NCBI GenBank assembly: GCA_017617295.1
Contig: JAFZWN010000048.1
Location: forward strand, 1 to 54,197
DNA from: Clostridiales bacterium
Lineage (GTDB): Bacteria; Bacillota; Clostridia; Saccharofermentanales; Saccharofermentanaceae
Length of the DNA stretch: 54,197 nucleotides
Reading direction: 5' to 3'
The notes beneath the pieces were generated by a model, which was not told the DNA's origin, searched no databases, and was given only the letters and a program-made list of their open reading frames with translations. Below, piece by piece: positions 16,169-24,537 of the stretch. Position numbers and translations under genes: made by a program. Position 1 is the first letter of the stretch. Each line of letters opens with the position of its first letter.

Positions 16169-17062
16169 ATGTCCAAGATCCTCGCAGTTTGCCTCGGAGG
16201 CACGATATCATCGGCAACAGACAATAAAGTGATAAAGCTCAAGGGAGCTCCCGAGAGGTCTTTCTGGGATAAGTTCAAGATCTCCGAGGAAATCGCGTTT
16301 GTAACGCCGATACTCTATTCGTCGGAAAATGCTGATATAGATATGTATAAGGCTGCGATAAAAGGGACAATAAAGGCGATCGAGGAAGAGAAGCCCGACG
16401 GTGTGCTGATCCTTCACGGCACCGATTCCATGGTCTATTTTGCGCAGCTGGCTGTAAGGGTCATGTCATATCTTAAGCTCCCCGTAGTCATAACGGGATC
16501 GATGGCGCCTCTGGATGATACCCACAGCGACGGCATCAGGAACGTCAAATATGCGCTTGGACTCCTGTCCGCCGCGATCGCGAGCAAGAGCGGGAATGCC
16601 ACCTTCGGTATAGTGTTCTGCGATTCTTTCCTGGGGCAGTCGGTATTTGTCCAGGCCAGACAGGCAACGGGGCCGGATTATTACGGCGAGTTCAAGAAGC
16701 ACGGCGGGAAAGGCGATATCACCGAACTGTCGGAGAAGGATGCCAAGGCGTTCCTTGAAGGAAAGACCCCGAAGATAATGGTCATTCCGGCCGTTCCGGG
16801 GTTCCCGTTCGATAAGGTCGATATCTCCGGGTGCGATGCGCTCCTAATACAGTCATACCATTCCGGGACTGCAGATACAAAGGCTTTGCCGATGCTTCTG
16901 GAAAGAGCTTCCGCAGCGGGAGTCCGTATATTCCTGGGATCCGCCCCCAAGAAGGCTTGCAGATACTTAAGCCAGGACATCCTTTCCAAGGCCGGAGTAA
17001 CATCATATTCCGACATAACATTCGAAGGGGCGTGGGCCGAGACCGTAATAAAGTCGGTGTGA
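16169..17062 (+). CDS. Cytoplasmic (type I) L-asparaginase
   Basis: A 297-residue asparaginase/glutaminase-family enzyme that hydrolyses asparagine to aspartate and ammonia. The two active-site threonine motifs are seen: GGTIS near residue 11, and HGTDSM near 90 with the Thr-Asp pair. VITGSMAPLDDTHSDG near 110 is the usual substrate-binding stretch. There is no signal peptide, so it should act in the cytoplasm. It is a little shorter than typical family members (about 320-340). It stands alone between its own promoter and the fatty-acid operon. Confidence 0.88.
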   Translation: MSKILAVCLGGTISSATDNKVIKLKGAPERSFWDKFKISEEIAFVTPILYSSENADIDMYKAAIKGTIKAIEEEKPDGVLILHGTDSMVYFAQLAVRVMSYLKLPVVITGSMAPLDDTHSDGIRNVKYALGLLSAAIASKSGNATFGIVFCDSFLGQSVFVQARQATGPDYYGEFKKHGGKGDITELSEKDAKAFLEGKTPKIMVIPAVPGFPFDKVDISGCDALLIQSYHSGTADTKALPMLLERASAAGVRIFLGSAPKKACRYLSQDILSKAGVTSYSDITFEGAWAETVIKSV

Positions 17063-17101
17063 ATCTCCTTTTCATACCTTAAGTTTGCCCAGTATCCGAG
17101 A

Positions 17102-17143
17102 TTGACAGACAGCGGCCTTTATGCAATACTTTGATTATCAAAG
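17102..17143 (+). promoter_or_regulatory. FabT-like operator and promoter region of the fab operon
   Basis: A perfect 7-1-7 palindrome, CTTTGATTATCAAAG (17129-17143), lies 22 bases ahead of fabH. It closely resembles the TTTGA-N-TCAAA operators bound by FabT, the MarR-family repressor of fatty-acid genes in streptococci and related Firmicutes. A TTGACA (17102-17107) is 21 bases upstream of it, so the palindrome overlaps the expected -10 area, where no good -10 hexamer can be seen. Repression by acyl-ACP-bound FabT is inferred. No fabT gene is in this operon, unlike in streptococci. Confidence 0.68.
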
Positions 17144-17165
17144 GAATTGTAAAGGCGGTATTTTG

Positions 17166-18140
17166 ATGTTGACCGGAAAGATAATCGGATTGGGGTCATA
17201 TCTCCCCCCGAAGATCATGACAAATGATGATTTTGCCAGGATCGTTGATACGAACGACGACTGGATAACAGAGAGAACAGGCATCAAGCAGAGGCACTTT
17301 TCTGACGGTATAGAAGATACATCTTCAGCCATGGCGGCAAAAGCGGCGAAGGCCGCTATCGAAGATGCGGGCATAGATGCTTCGGAGATAGAGATGATCG
17401 TTGTCGCCTGTACGACCCCCGACAAGCTCTTCCCGGCCATGAGCTTCTGCGTTCAGAAGGCAATAGGAGCGGAAGGCTGTATCTGTTTTGACGTAAATTC
17501 CGCATGCCCGGGATTCGTAACGGCTTATAACGTTGCCCAGAACTTTATCGAGAACAGCGGTGTCAAAACAGCCCTTGTCATCGGAGCCGAATGTCTGACA
17601 AATATCGTGGATTATACTGACCGCGGCACCTGTATCCTTTTCGGTGACGGTGCCGGAGCGGTGGTGTTAAGAGCCGGAGAAGGCAGGAAGAACTCTTTTA
17701 TCTTAAGGTCCACGACGGAGAAGATGGAGTGTCTTTACTGTGAAACCTTAAAGCAGCCCAAGAGAGCATCTGAGGAAGAATTTGAGAAGGATACATACCT
17801 TCACATGAACGGAAGAGAGGTCTTCAGGTTCGTGGTATCCACGATCCCCGCCAATATGCAGGAGCTTCTTGACCGTGAGGGTATAGATGCTTCCGAGATC
17901 GATCACTTCGTCTTTCATCAGGCCAACAGCAGGATCATAGAATCCACGGCCAAGAAATTGGGGGTTCCTCTGGAGAAATTCCCCATGAACATACAGGAGA
18001 CCGGAAACACGTCATCGGCATCCATTCCGATCCTTCTTACGAAGATGAAGAAGGAAGGCACCCTGAAGAAGGGCGATAAGATCATGATGGCTTCTTTCGG
18101 AGCGGGCCTCAACTGGGGCGTAAACTATTTTGAATATTAA
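17166..18140 (+). CDS. fabH: Beta-ketoacyl-ACP synthase III
   Basis: This 324-residue enzyme condenses acetyl-CoA (or a branched acyl-CoA) with malonyl-ACP to start fatty-acid synthesis. The catalytic triad is visible: Cys114 in NSACPGF, His251 in FHQANSRI and the Asn of ETGNTSSAS near 281. I chose ATG 17166 because AAAGGCGG lies seven bases upstream and the protein then begins MLTGKIIGLGSYLPP, as in the family. It is the first gene of the six-gene fab operon and lies just behind a FabT-like palindrome. Confidence 0.95.
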   Translation: MLTGKIIGLGSYLPPKIMTNDDFARIVDTNDDWITERTGIKQRHFSDGIEDTSSAMAAKAAKAAIEDAGIDASEIEMIVVACTTPDKLFPAMSFCVQKAIGAEGCICFDVNSACPGFVTAYNVAQNFIENSGVKTALVIGAECLTNIVDYTDRGTCILFGDGAGAVVLRAGEGRKNSFILRSTTEKMECLYCETLKQPKRASEEEFEKDTYLHMNGREVFRFVVSTIPANMQELLDREGIDASEIDHFVFHQANSRIIESTAKKLGVPLEKFPMNIQETGNTSSASIPILLTKMKKEGTLKKGDKIMMASFGAGLNWGVNYFEY

Positions 18141-18163
18141 TCAGGCAGGAGGATTATCCGGAA

Positions 18164-19099
18164 ATGACAAAGATAACTGAAATGATCGGCATACAATATC
18201 CCATATTCCAGGGCGGTATGGCCTGGGTGGCAGACTGGCATATCGCAGCTGCGGTAAGTAACGCCGGCGGCCTTGGCATAATCGGATGCGGTGGCGCAGA
18301 CGAGAACTGGATCAGGGATCAGATCAGAAAGTGCAGAGAAGCTACCGACAAGCCTTTCGGCGTTAACGTAATGCTCATGAATCCCAGGGCACCCCAGATC
18401 GCGGAAGTCCTCGCGGAGGAGAAGGTTAAGGTAGTAACGACAGGCGCAGGTTCCGCAGGCAAGTTCATCCCCATGTGGAAAGAAGCCGGCATCATCGTTA
18501 TCCCGGTCGTTCCTTCCGTTGCTCTTGCAAAGAAGATGGAAAAGGACGGAGCCGATGCGGTCATCGCTGAGGGAACCGAATCCGGCGGACACGTAGGCGA
18601 GCTTACGACAATGGTACTCGTACCCCAGGTCGTTGACGCCGTAAGTATCCCCGTTATCGCTGCGGGAGGTATCGCCGACGGCAGGGGAGTCGCAGCATCA
18701 TTTATGCTCGGAGCAGAGGCAGTACAGTGCGGTACCGTATTCTGCGCTTCCGAGGAAGTCAATATCCATCAGAACTATAAAGAGATGATAATCAAGGCCA
18801 AGGATACTTCCACAAAGGTAACGGGAAGATCCGCAGGCGCTCCCGTCAGACAGATCAGGAATCAGCTCACGGCAGAATACTTAAAGCTCGAGGAGGCTCA
18901 CGCTTCTTTCGAGGAGCTCGAGGCTCTCGGAGTCGGATCATTGAGAAAAGCCGTTATCGACGGTGACACGAAGGGCGGTACCTTCATGGCAGGCCAGATC
19001 TCCGGAATGATCAACGAGATCAAGCCCGTCAAGACCATTATCACTGAGATGTTTCTACAGGCAAACAAGCTCATGGCCGGTGCAAAGGAGATCGTGTAA
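18164..19099 (+). CDS. fabK: Enoyl-ACP reductase II (FMN-dependent)
   Basis: This 311-residue flavoprotein reduces trans-2-enoyl-ACP in the last step of each elongation cycle. It belongs to the nitronate monooxygenase/FabK TIM-barrel family: an opening IQYPIFQGGMAWVAD, an AEGTESGGHVGE phosphate-binding stretch near 140, and AAGGIADGRGVAA near 168. Position inside a fab operon is the strongest sign that it is FabK rather than a nitronate monooxygenase. FabK-type reductases are not targets of triclosan. It lies 23 bases after fabH. Confidence 0.93.
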   Translation: MTKITEMIGIQYPIFQGGMAWVADWHIAAAVSNAGGLGIIGCGGADENWIRDQIRKCREATDKPFGVNVMLMNPRAPQIAEVLAEEKVKVVTTGAGSAGKFIPMWKEAGIIVIPVVPSVALAKKMEKDGADAVIAEGTESGGHVGELTTMVLVPQVVDAVSIPVIAAGGIADGRGVAASFMLGAEAVQCGTVFCASEEVNIHQNYKEMIIKAKDTSTKVTGRSAGAPVRQIRNQLTAEYLKLEEAHASFEELEALGVGSLRKAVIDGDTKGGTFMAGQISGMINEIKPVKTIITEMFLQANKLMAGAKEIV

Positions 19100-19102
19100 G
19101 AG

Positions 19103-20035
19103 ATGAAGATCGCATTTGTATATCCCGGTCAGGGCGTTCAGACAGTCGGAATGGCGCAGGATTTCTGCGAGAAGTACGGCTGGGCAAAAGAGATGGTCGA
19201 TAAGGCGGCAGATGCTTCCGGTATCGACATGAAGCATATCCTTTTTGATGAAAACGAGGACATACATGTTACCGAATACACACAACCCGCGTTGGTAACT
19301 GCATGCTGCATAATGAGCAAGGCTCTCGAGGACAAAGGCATTCATCCGGATATTACGGCAGGCCTTTCCCTCGGAGAGTACTGCGCCCTCGTGACGGCAG
19401 GCGTGCTCGATTTCGAGGAGGCCGTAAGGCTCACAAGGATCAGGGGCAAGCTCATGAGTTCCTATGTTCCTGCAGGTTTGGGCACCATGGCGGCCATAAT
19501 CGGCCTGCCAAAGGAGACTATCGAGGAAGCCGTCGAGCCTATCGAGGGCGCTACGGTGGCCAACTATAACTGCCCCGGCCAGATCGTCATCACGGGCGAG
19601 AAGGATGCCGTTGCAAAGGGCATGGAGGTCCTGTCCGAGAAGGGCGCCAAGAGGGCAGTCGAGCTCAAGGTATCCGGTCCTTTCCATTCCCCGATGCTCA
19701 AGGGCGCAGGGGATAAGCTCCGTGTCGAGCTCGACAAGGCGCAGATCAAGGACCTTAAGATCCCTTATATCGCAAACGCGAACGCCCAGGTCATCACCGA
19801 TACCTCATCGATCAGAGATCTTCTTCAGACTCAGGTATCCTCATCGGTAATGTGGGAGCAGACTCTCCTTAAGATGAAGGATCTCGGTGTGGACGTCTTT
19901 GTCGAGATCGGCCCCGGCAAGACTATCGCGGGCTTTGTAAAGAAGACGGTCCCTGAGATCCCCGTCATCAATGTATCGACGGTCGAGGATATCGACAAGG
20001 CAGCAGAAGAACTCAATAACCTTTCAAATAAATAA
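19103..20035 (+). CDS. fabD: Malonyl-CoA:ACP transacylase
   Basis: A 310-residue acyltransferase that moves malonyl from coenzyme A to acyl carrier protein. The nucleophile is Ser89 in GLSLGEY and the catalytic histidine lies in GPFHSPML near residue 199. The opening motif FVYPGQGVQTVGM is typical. It starts three bases after fabK, with AAGGAG inside the fabK end, so the two are coupled. Confidence 0.95.
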   Translation: MKIAFVYPGQGVQTVGMAQDFCEKYGWAKEMVDKAADASGIDMKHILFDENEDIHVTEYTQPALVTACCIMSKALEDKGIHPDITAGLSLGEYCALVTAGVLDFEEAVRLTRIRGKLMSSYVPAGLGTMAAIIGLPKETIEEAVEPIEGATVANYNCPGQIVITGEKDAVAKGMEVLSEKGAKRAVELKVSGPFHSPMLKGAGDKLRVELDKAQIKDLKIPYIANANAQVITDTSSIRDLLQTQVSSSVMWEQTLLKMKDLGVDVFVEIGPGKTIAGFVKKTVPEIPVINVSTVEDIDKAAEELNNLSNK

Positions 20036-20050
20036 GCGGAGGATATGAAA

Positions 20051-20785
20051 ATGTCTAAGACAGCAATCGTAACAGGAAGCGCAAGAGGAATAGGCAAGGC
20101 TATAGCCGTAAAGCTCGCAGGCATGGGCTATGATATCGCGGTCATCGATGCATGCCCCATTGAGATGACCGAGGAGACGGCAAAGGAGATCGAAGGTCTC
20201 GGCGTAAAGGCCAAGGCTTACAGATGTGACGTTTCTTCCAGTGCAAGCGTTAAGGAGACGGTAGAGGCGGTACATGCAGACTTCGGTTCTATTGACGCGC
20301 TCGTAAATAATGCAGGCATCACGAGAGACGGATTCCTTGTAAGGATGAAGGAAGAGGATTTTGATGCCGTTATAGGAGTAAACCTCAAGGGTACATACAA
20401 TTTCTTCCGTGAGGTCGTTCCGGTAATGAGCAAGCAGAAGTACGGACGTATCGTAAGCATCTCTTCGATCGTCGGCCTTCAAGGCAATGCATGCCAGGTC
20501 AACTATTCCGCCAGCAAGGCAGGCGTTATCGGTATCACTAAGTCCGTGGCAAGAGAGTATGCCGTAAAGAACATCACATGTAATGCCATCGCTCCCGGAT
20601 TCGTCCAGACAAAGATGACGGACGAACTGCCCGACAAGGTTAAGGAGCAGATGCTCGCAGCGATCCCTCTGAAGCGTTACGGCCAGGTGGAGGATATCGC
20701 CAATGCGGTAGGATTCCTGGTATCAGACGATGCTTCCTATATCACGGGTCAGGTCCTTTCCGTTGACGGCGGAATGCACATGTGA
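20051..20785 (+). CDS. fabG: 3-oxoacyl-ACP reductase
   Basis: This 244-residue short-chain dehydrogenase reduces 3-ketoacyl-ACP with NADPH. The nucleotide motif TGSARGIG is at the N-terminus, NNAG near residue 80, and the catalytic Tyr152-x3-Lys156 lies in NYSASKAG. GGAGG at 20038-20042 sits eight bases before ATG 20051 but only two before ATG 20045, so I prefer 20051; both give the same frame. It is the fourth gene of the fab operon. Confidence 0.95.
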   Translation: MSKTAIVTGSARGIGKAIAVKLAGMGYDIAVIDACPIEMTEETAKEIEGLGVKAKAYRCDVSSSASVKETVEAVHADFGSIDALVNNAGITRDGFLVRMKEEDFDAVIGVNLKGTYNFFREVVPVMSKQKYGRIVSISSIVGLQGNACQVNYSASKAGVIGITKSVAREYAVKNITCNAIAPGFVQTKMTDELPDKVKEQMLAAIPLKRYGQVEDIANAVGFLVSDDASYITGQVLSVDGGMHM

Positions 20786-20816
20786 TCCTTAAAGAAAAAT
20801 ACGAGGAGAAAAGATA

Positions 20817-22052
20817 ATGGAACCCAAAAGAGTAGTAGTGACCGGAATGGGAGCGATAACACCGCTCGGCAACGATGTGGAGTCCTTCTGGAACGGTCTT
20901 GTGGAAGGCAGGAATGCCGTAGGTCCCATAACGAGATTCGATACGACCGGCTATAAGGTCAAGCTTGCTGCAGAGGTCAAGGACTTCGATCCTTTGAAGT
21001 ACATGGACTTCAAGACGGCAAAGAGGATGGAGCTGTTCTCTCAGTTCGCTGTGGCGGCTTCATGCGAGGCCGTTACCCAGGCGGGCCTTGATATGGAAAA
21101 GGAAGATCCCTACCGCGTAGGCGTTATCGTCAGCTCGGGCATCGGATCCATGCAGGCTACCGAAAGAGAGCACAAGAACCTTCTTGAGGGAAAGAAGGTA
21201 TCGCCTTTCTATATCCCCATGATGATCTCGAACATGGCATCCGCGAGCATCGCGATGAAGTTCGGCATGAAGGGCAAGAATATCGACATCGTAACGGCAT
21301 GTGCCTCGGGTTCGCACTCCATAGGCGATGCCTTTAAGACGATCAAGTTCGGCGATGCCGATGTCATGCTCGCAGGCGGCGCCGAGGCTGCCGTATGTCC
21401 CCTGGGCGTGTCGGGCTTTACGTCTCTTACTGCTCTTTCCACCAATGAAGACCCGGAGACGGCATCAAGACCCTTCGACAAGAACCGTGACGGATTCGTC
21501 ATCGGCGAAGGTTCCGGCGTAGTAGTACTCGAGGAGCTGCAGCACGCCAAGGCAAGAGGAGCCAAGATCCTTGCAGAGGTAGTCGGCTACGGTGCCACGA
21601 ACGATGCCTTCCACATCACTTCCCCCGCCGAGGACGGCTCGGGAGCCGGCATGGCAATGAAGATCGCCATGAAGGAAGCAGGCATAGGTCCTTCCGACGT
21701 TGACTACATCAATGCACACGGCACGTCGACTCACCATAACGACCTTTTCGAGACAAGGGCGATCAAGTTCGCTTTCGGCGACGAGGCAAAGAAAGTAGCC
21801 ATCAACTCCACCAAGTCCATGATCGGACACCTCTTGGGAGGCGCCGGCGGAGTCGAGTTCATCGTCATGGTCAAGTCCATCGAAAACAGCTATGTCCACG
21901 TCACGCAGGGTTCGACAGAGAGCGAGGAAGAGCTCGACCTCGACTATACTTTCGGATCCGGCAAGCACATGGACATCACATACGCCATGAGCAACAACCT
22001 CGGTTTCGGTGGCCACAACGCCACGGTCATCGTTAAGAAATACGAAGAGTAA
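20817..22052 (+). CDS. fabF: Beta-ketoacyl-ACP synthase II
   Basis: This 411-residue condensing enzyme elongates acyl-ACP with malonyl-ACP. The active-site cysteine is Cys162 in TACASGSHS. The two histidines lie in [10 protein letters not shown] near residue 302 and [12 protein letters not shown] near 340. GAGGAGAAAAG precedes the ATG. No fabB paralog is present here. Confidence 0.96.
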   Translation: MEPKRVVVTGMGAITPLGNDVESFWNGLVEGRNAVGPITRFDTTGYKVKLAAEVKDFDPLKYMDFKTAKRMELFSQFAVAASCEAVTQAGLDMEKEDPYRVGVIVSSGIGSMQATEREHKNLLEGKKVSPFYIPMMISNMASASIAMKFGMKGKNIDIVTACASGSHSIGDAFKTIKFGDADVMLAGGAEAAVCPLGVSGFTSLTALSTNEDPETASRPFDKNRDGFVIGEGSGVVVLEELQHAKARGAKILAEVVGYGATNDAFHITSPAEDGSGAGMAMKIAMKEAGIGPSDVDYINAHGTSTHHNDLFETRAIKFAFGDEAKKVAINSTKSMIGHLLGGAGGVEFIVMVKSIENSYVHVTQGSTESEEELDLDYTFGSGKHMDITYAMSNNLGFGGHNATVIVKKYEE

Positions 22053-22065
22053 AGGAGACACAAGA

Positions 22066-22500
22066 ATGGCCAATTCACTCGATATCATGGGGATCCAGGA
22101 GATCATCCCCCACAGACACCCGTTCCTTCTTCTTGACAAGGTTGAGGATTACGAGCCCGGACAGTACTGCGTGGCATATAAGAACTTTACATACGACGAG
22201 ATGTTCTTCAGAGGTCACTTTCCCCAGATGCCCATCGTTCCCGGAGTCCTTACGGTAGAGGCCCTCGCACAGGCAGGAGCCGTTGCCATCCTTTCCCAGG
22301 AGGAGTTCAAGGGCAAGATCGCCGTATTTGCCGGCATTGACAACTGTAAGTTTAAAAAGCAGATCGTTCCCGGAGACACGGTAAGGCTCGAGACCAAGAT
22401 TACCGCGGTAAGGGGTCCCATGGGAGTCGGCGAGGCTACGGCTACCGTAGACGGCAAAGTGGCGGTGTCCTGCACGCTAAAATTCGCCATCGCCAGATGA
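22066..22500 (+). CDS. fabZ: 3-hydroxyacyl-ACP dehydratase
   Basis: This 144-residue hot-dog-fold enzyme dehydrates 3-hydroxyacyl-ACP. The helix and active site are seen as [21 protein letters not shown], with the histidine near residue 50 and the glutamate near 64. I chose ATG 22066, eight bases after GGAG, giving [20 protein letters not shown]. It is the last gene of the fab operon and is followed by a terminator. acpP and the acetyl-CoA carboxylase genes, often in such operons, are absent. Confidence 0.95.
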   Translation: MANSLDIMGIQEIIPHRHPFLLLDKVEDYEPGQYCVAYKNFTYDEMFFRGHFPQMPIVPGVLTVEALAQAGAVAILSQEEFKGKIAVFAGIDNCKFKKQIVPGDTVRLETKITAVRGPMGVGEATATVDGKVAVSCTLKFAIAR

Positions 22501-22560
22501 TTTGTAACAAAAAATCAATGATGTGATTATTCTAAATAGATACAAATATTGATATTATAT

Positions 22561-22594
22561 AGGTTGTTCCGCATTGCCGGAGCAACCTATTTTA
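22561..22594 (+). terminator. Rho-independent terminator after fabZ
   Basis: AGGTTGTTCCG at 22561-22571 pairs with CGGAGCAACCT at 22578-22588 (one G:T pair) around a six-base loop, followed by ATTTTA. It ends the fab operon 60 bases after the fabZ stop and lies just ahead of the next gene, whose AAAGGA ribosome site follows at once. Confidence 0.75.
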
Positions 22595-22615
22595 TAAAGA
22601 AAAGGAATAGTTTTC

Positions 22616-24532
22616 ATGAGTTTAGGGAAGAGAGCAGCGTCACTTCTGTTGGGATTAACGATAGCCTTTACGGGCTTTTTCGGCCGAAGCGTATTCCTTG
22701 CCAGCGCCGATTCAAGAGGCGGAGTAACGGGATATGTCGAGAGACTTTATATCACGGTCTTACAAAGACAGCCGGATCAGGCCGGTATCGATTCATGGGT
22801 AGCGGCCATGAGTACGGGAACTTCTGCGGCGGAGTGTGCTGCAGGCTTTTTCGGAAGCGATGAGTTCCGTAACAGGGAATTAAGCAATGATGAATACCTC
22901 ACCATCCTTTACGATGCGATGCTCGGAAGGGAAGCCGATGAGGGCGGACTGGCTGCATGGTCGGCGCTTCTGGAGGACGGATATCCCAGAAATCAGGTCC
23001 TTGCTGATTTTGTAGGATCGGACGAGTTTACGGCTATCTGTAATTCCTTCGGTGTCACGAGAGGCGACTACGCTGTTACCGACGTCCTTGACGTCAATTA
23101 CCGCGCCGCCGAGTTCGTAAGACGCGCTTACAGACTGATCCTCGGAAGAGAGGCTGATCCCGACGGTCTTCGCGACTGGACGGAGAGGATCGCGAACGGC
23201 AGTATCACTGCCACGGGTCTGGTCCAGGGTTTCTTCGGAAGCCAGGAGTTCCTGAGCAGGAACGTAAGCAATGAGGAATTTGTATCGATCCTTTATAATA
23301 CTATGCTTTCCAGGGACGGCGATCCCGCGGGGATCCAGACCTGGCTCTCGCTCCTTGATGCCAAGGGTGTTTCCAGGAACTATATCCTTAAGGGTTTTGC
23401 CGATTCGGCCGAGTTCTGTGCCCTGTGTGACAACTACGGTCTTCCCAAGGGAACCGTCGAACTTGATGAGCCCCGCGACTGGAATCCCGACAGAAACGTA
23501 TTTATCATCAACGCATATATGTCCGCTTATGAGAGAATGCCTGAGGCGGGAGAACTTAACGACTGGGCCAGGGCTTTTACCGGCGGAACTGCAGCCAAGG
23601 TCCTTTTAAATGCCATCTTTGATTCCATTTCTCTTCCCTCGATGACCCCTTCCGATGCCATCACGCAGATCTACGAGACCTGTCTTGGCAGAAGACCTTC
23701 GGATGCTGAACTTCGAAGCGGCAGAGCCTTTATAGCGACTAATGGTATCCCCGCTTTCATCGACAGCATATACGGAAGTGAAGAGTTTGCTTCTTTCTGT
23801 GAAGGATACGGAGTAGGCTCGATCTATAATGTCGGTCTTAATGTCCTCGACGGCAAGATCTACTATTATGACGGTACTTCAATGAGGACCGGGTGGCAGA
23901 CGATCGAAGGCAGAAGATACTTCTTTGATCCCGAGAGATATTCGGCCGTTATAGGATGGAGGTTCATCGACGGACTCAAGTATTATTTCAACGAGGACGG
24001 AACACTTTGCCAGGACGTAGATCCCATCATCGGCATGCAGAGTTCCTATTATGTAACGGTAAATATCCAGACAAATACGATAATGATCTATGCACAGTCT
24101 GAGACGGGCAACTACGATATTCCCGTAAGGGCCATGATATGTTCCTGCGGCGTCGGAGGATCCACCGTAACAGGCGATTTTACGATTGAGAGACTCGGAA
24201 GGTGGAGAGAGCTCATGGGACCCTGCTGGGGCCAGTACTGTTCCAGGATCACGGGCAACTATCTCTTCCATTCCTCCTGGTACTACAGGGACGGAGATCC
24301 CCGTTCGCTGTCAGTTACCCAGTTCAACCAGCTCGGACGTAACGCTTCCCACGGATGCGTAAGGCTTACGGTCCTGGATGCCAAGTGGATCTGGGAGCAC
24401 TGTAATGGATCGCGCGTTCACGTATTCTCTTCTCCCGAAGGAATACCGTTTGACAGGCCCGTTCCTTATCCTGCAGTAGCCATAAGCGGCGACTACGGAT
24501 ACGATCCCAGAGATCCTCTCATAACGGGCTGA
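22616..24532 (+). CDS. Secreted DUF4214 / choline-binding-like repeat / L,D-transpeptidase protein
   Basis: A 638-residue exported protein with an N-terminal signal segment (about 1-31, SLLLGLTIAFTGFFGRSVFL). Residues about 35-400 carry three double blocks of DUF4214-type helical repeats, each with a 'LGREAD..GL..W' core and a 'FFGS.EF' end. Residues about 405-465 contain glucan/choline-binding-like repeats (KIYYYDG, GWQTIEGRRYFFD, GWRFIDGLKYYFN), which usually anchor proteins to the wall. Residues about 475-610 form a YkuD L,D-transpeptidase domain with the catalytic motif ASHGCVRL (His579, Cys581), which cross-links or attaches to peptidoglycan. The likely role is cell-wall remodelling. The gene starts right after the fab terminator; the GH3 gene follows immediately. 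Confidence 0.87.
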   Translation: MSLGKRAASLLLGLTIAFTGFFGRSVFLASADSRGGVTGYVERLYITVLQRQPDQAGIDSWVAAMSTGTSAAECAAGFFGSDEFRNRELSNDEYLTILYDAMLGREADEGGLAAWSALLEDGYPRNQVLADFVGSDEFTAICNSFGVTRGDYAVTDVLDVNYRAAEFVRRAYRLILGREADPDGLRDWTERIANGSITATGLVQGFFGSQEFLSRNVSNEEFVSILYNTMLSRDGDPAGIQTWLSLLDAKGVSRNYILKGFADSAEFCALCDNYGLPKGTVELDEPRDWNPDRNVFIINAYMSAYERMPEAGELNDWARAFTGGTAAKVLLNAIFDSISLPSMTPSDAITQIYETCLGRRPSDAELRSGRAFIATNGIPAFIDSIYGSEEFASFCEGYGVGSIYNVGLNVLDGKIYYYDGTSMRTGWQTIEGRRYFFDPERYSAVIGWRFIDGLKYYFNEDGTLCQDVDPIIGMQSSYYVTVNIQTNTIMIYAQSETGNYDIPVRAMICSCGVGGSTVTGDFTIERLGRWRELMGPCWGQYCSRITGNYLFHSSWYYRDGDPRSLSVTQFNQLGRNASHGCVRLTVLDAKWIWEHCNGSRVHVFSSPEGIPFDRPVPYPAVAISGDYGYDPRDPLITG

Positions 24533-24537
24533 CCGTG

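Noticed and set aside
18164..19099. Nitronate monooxygenase.
   Set aside because: The fold is shared, but the position between fabH and fabD and the lack of another enoyl reductase in the operon point to FabK.
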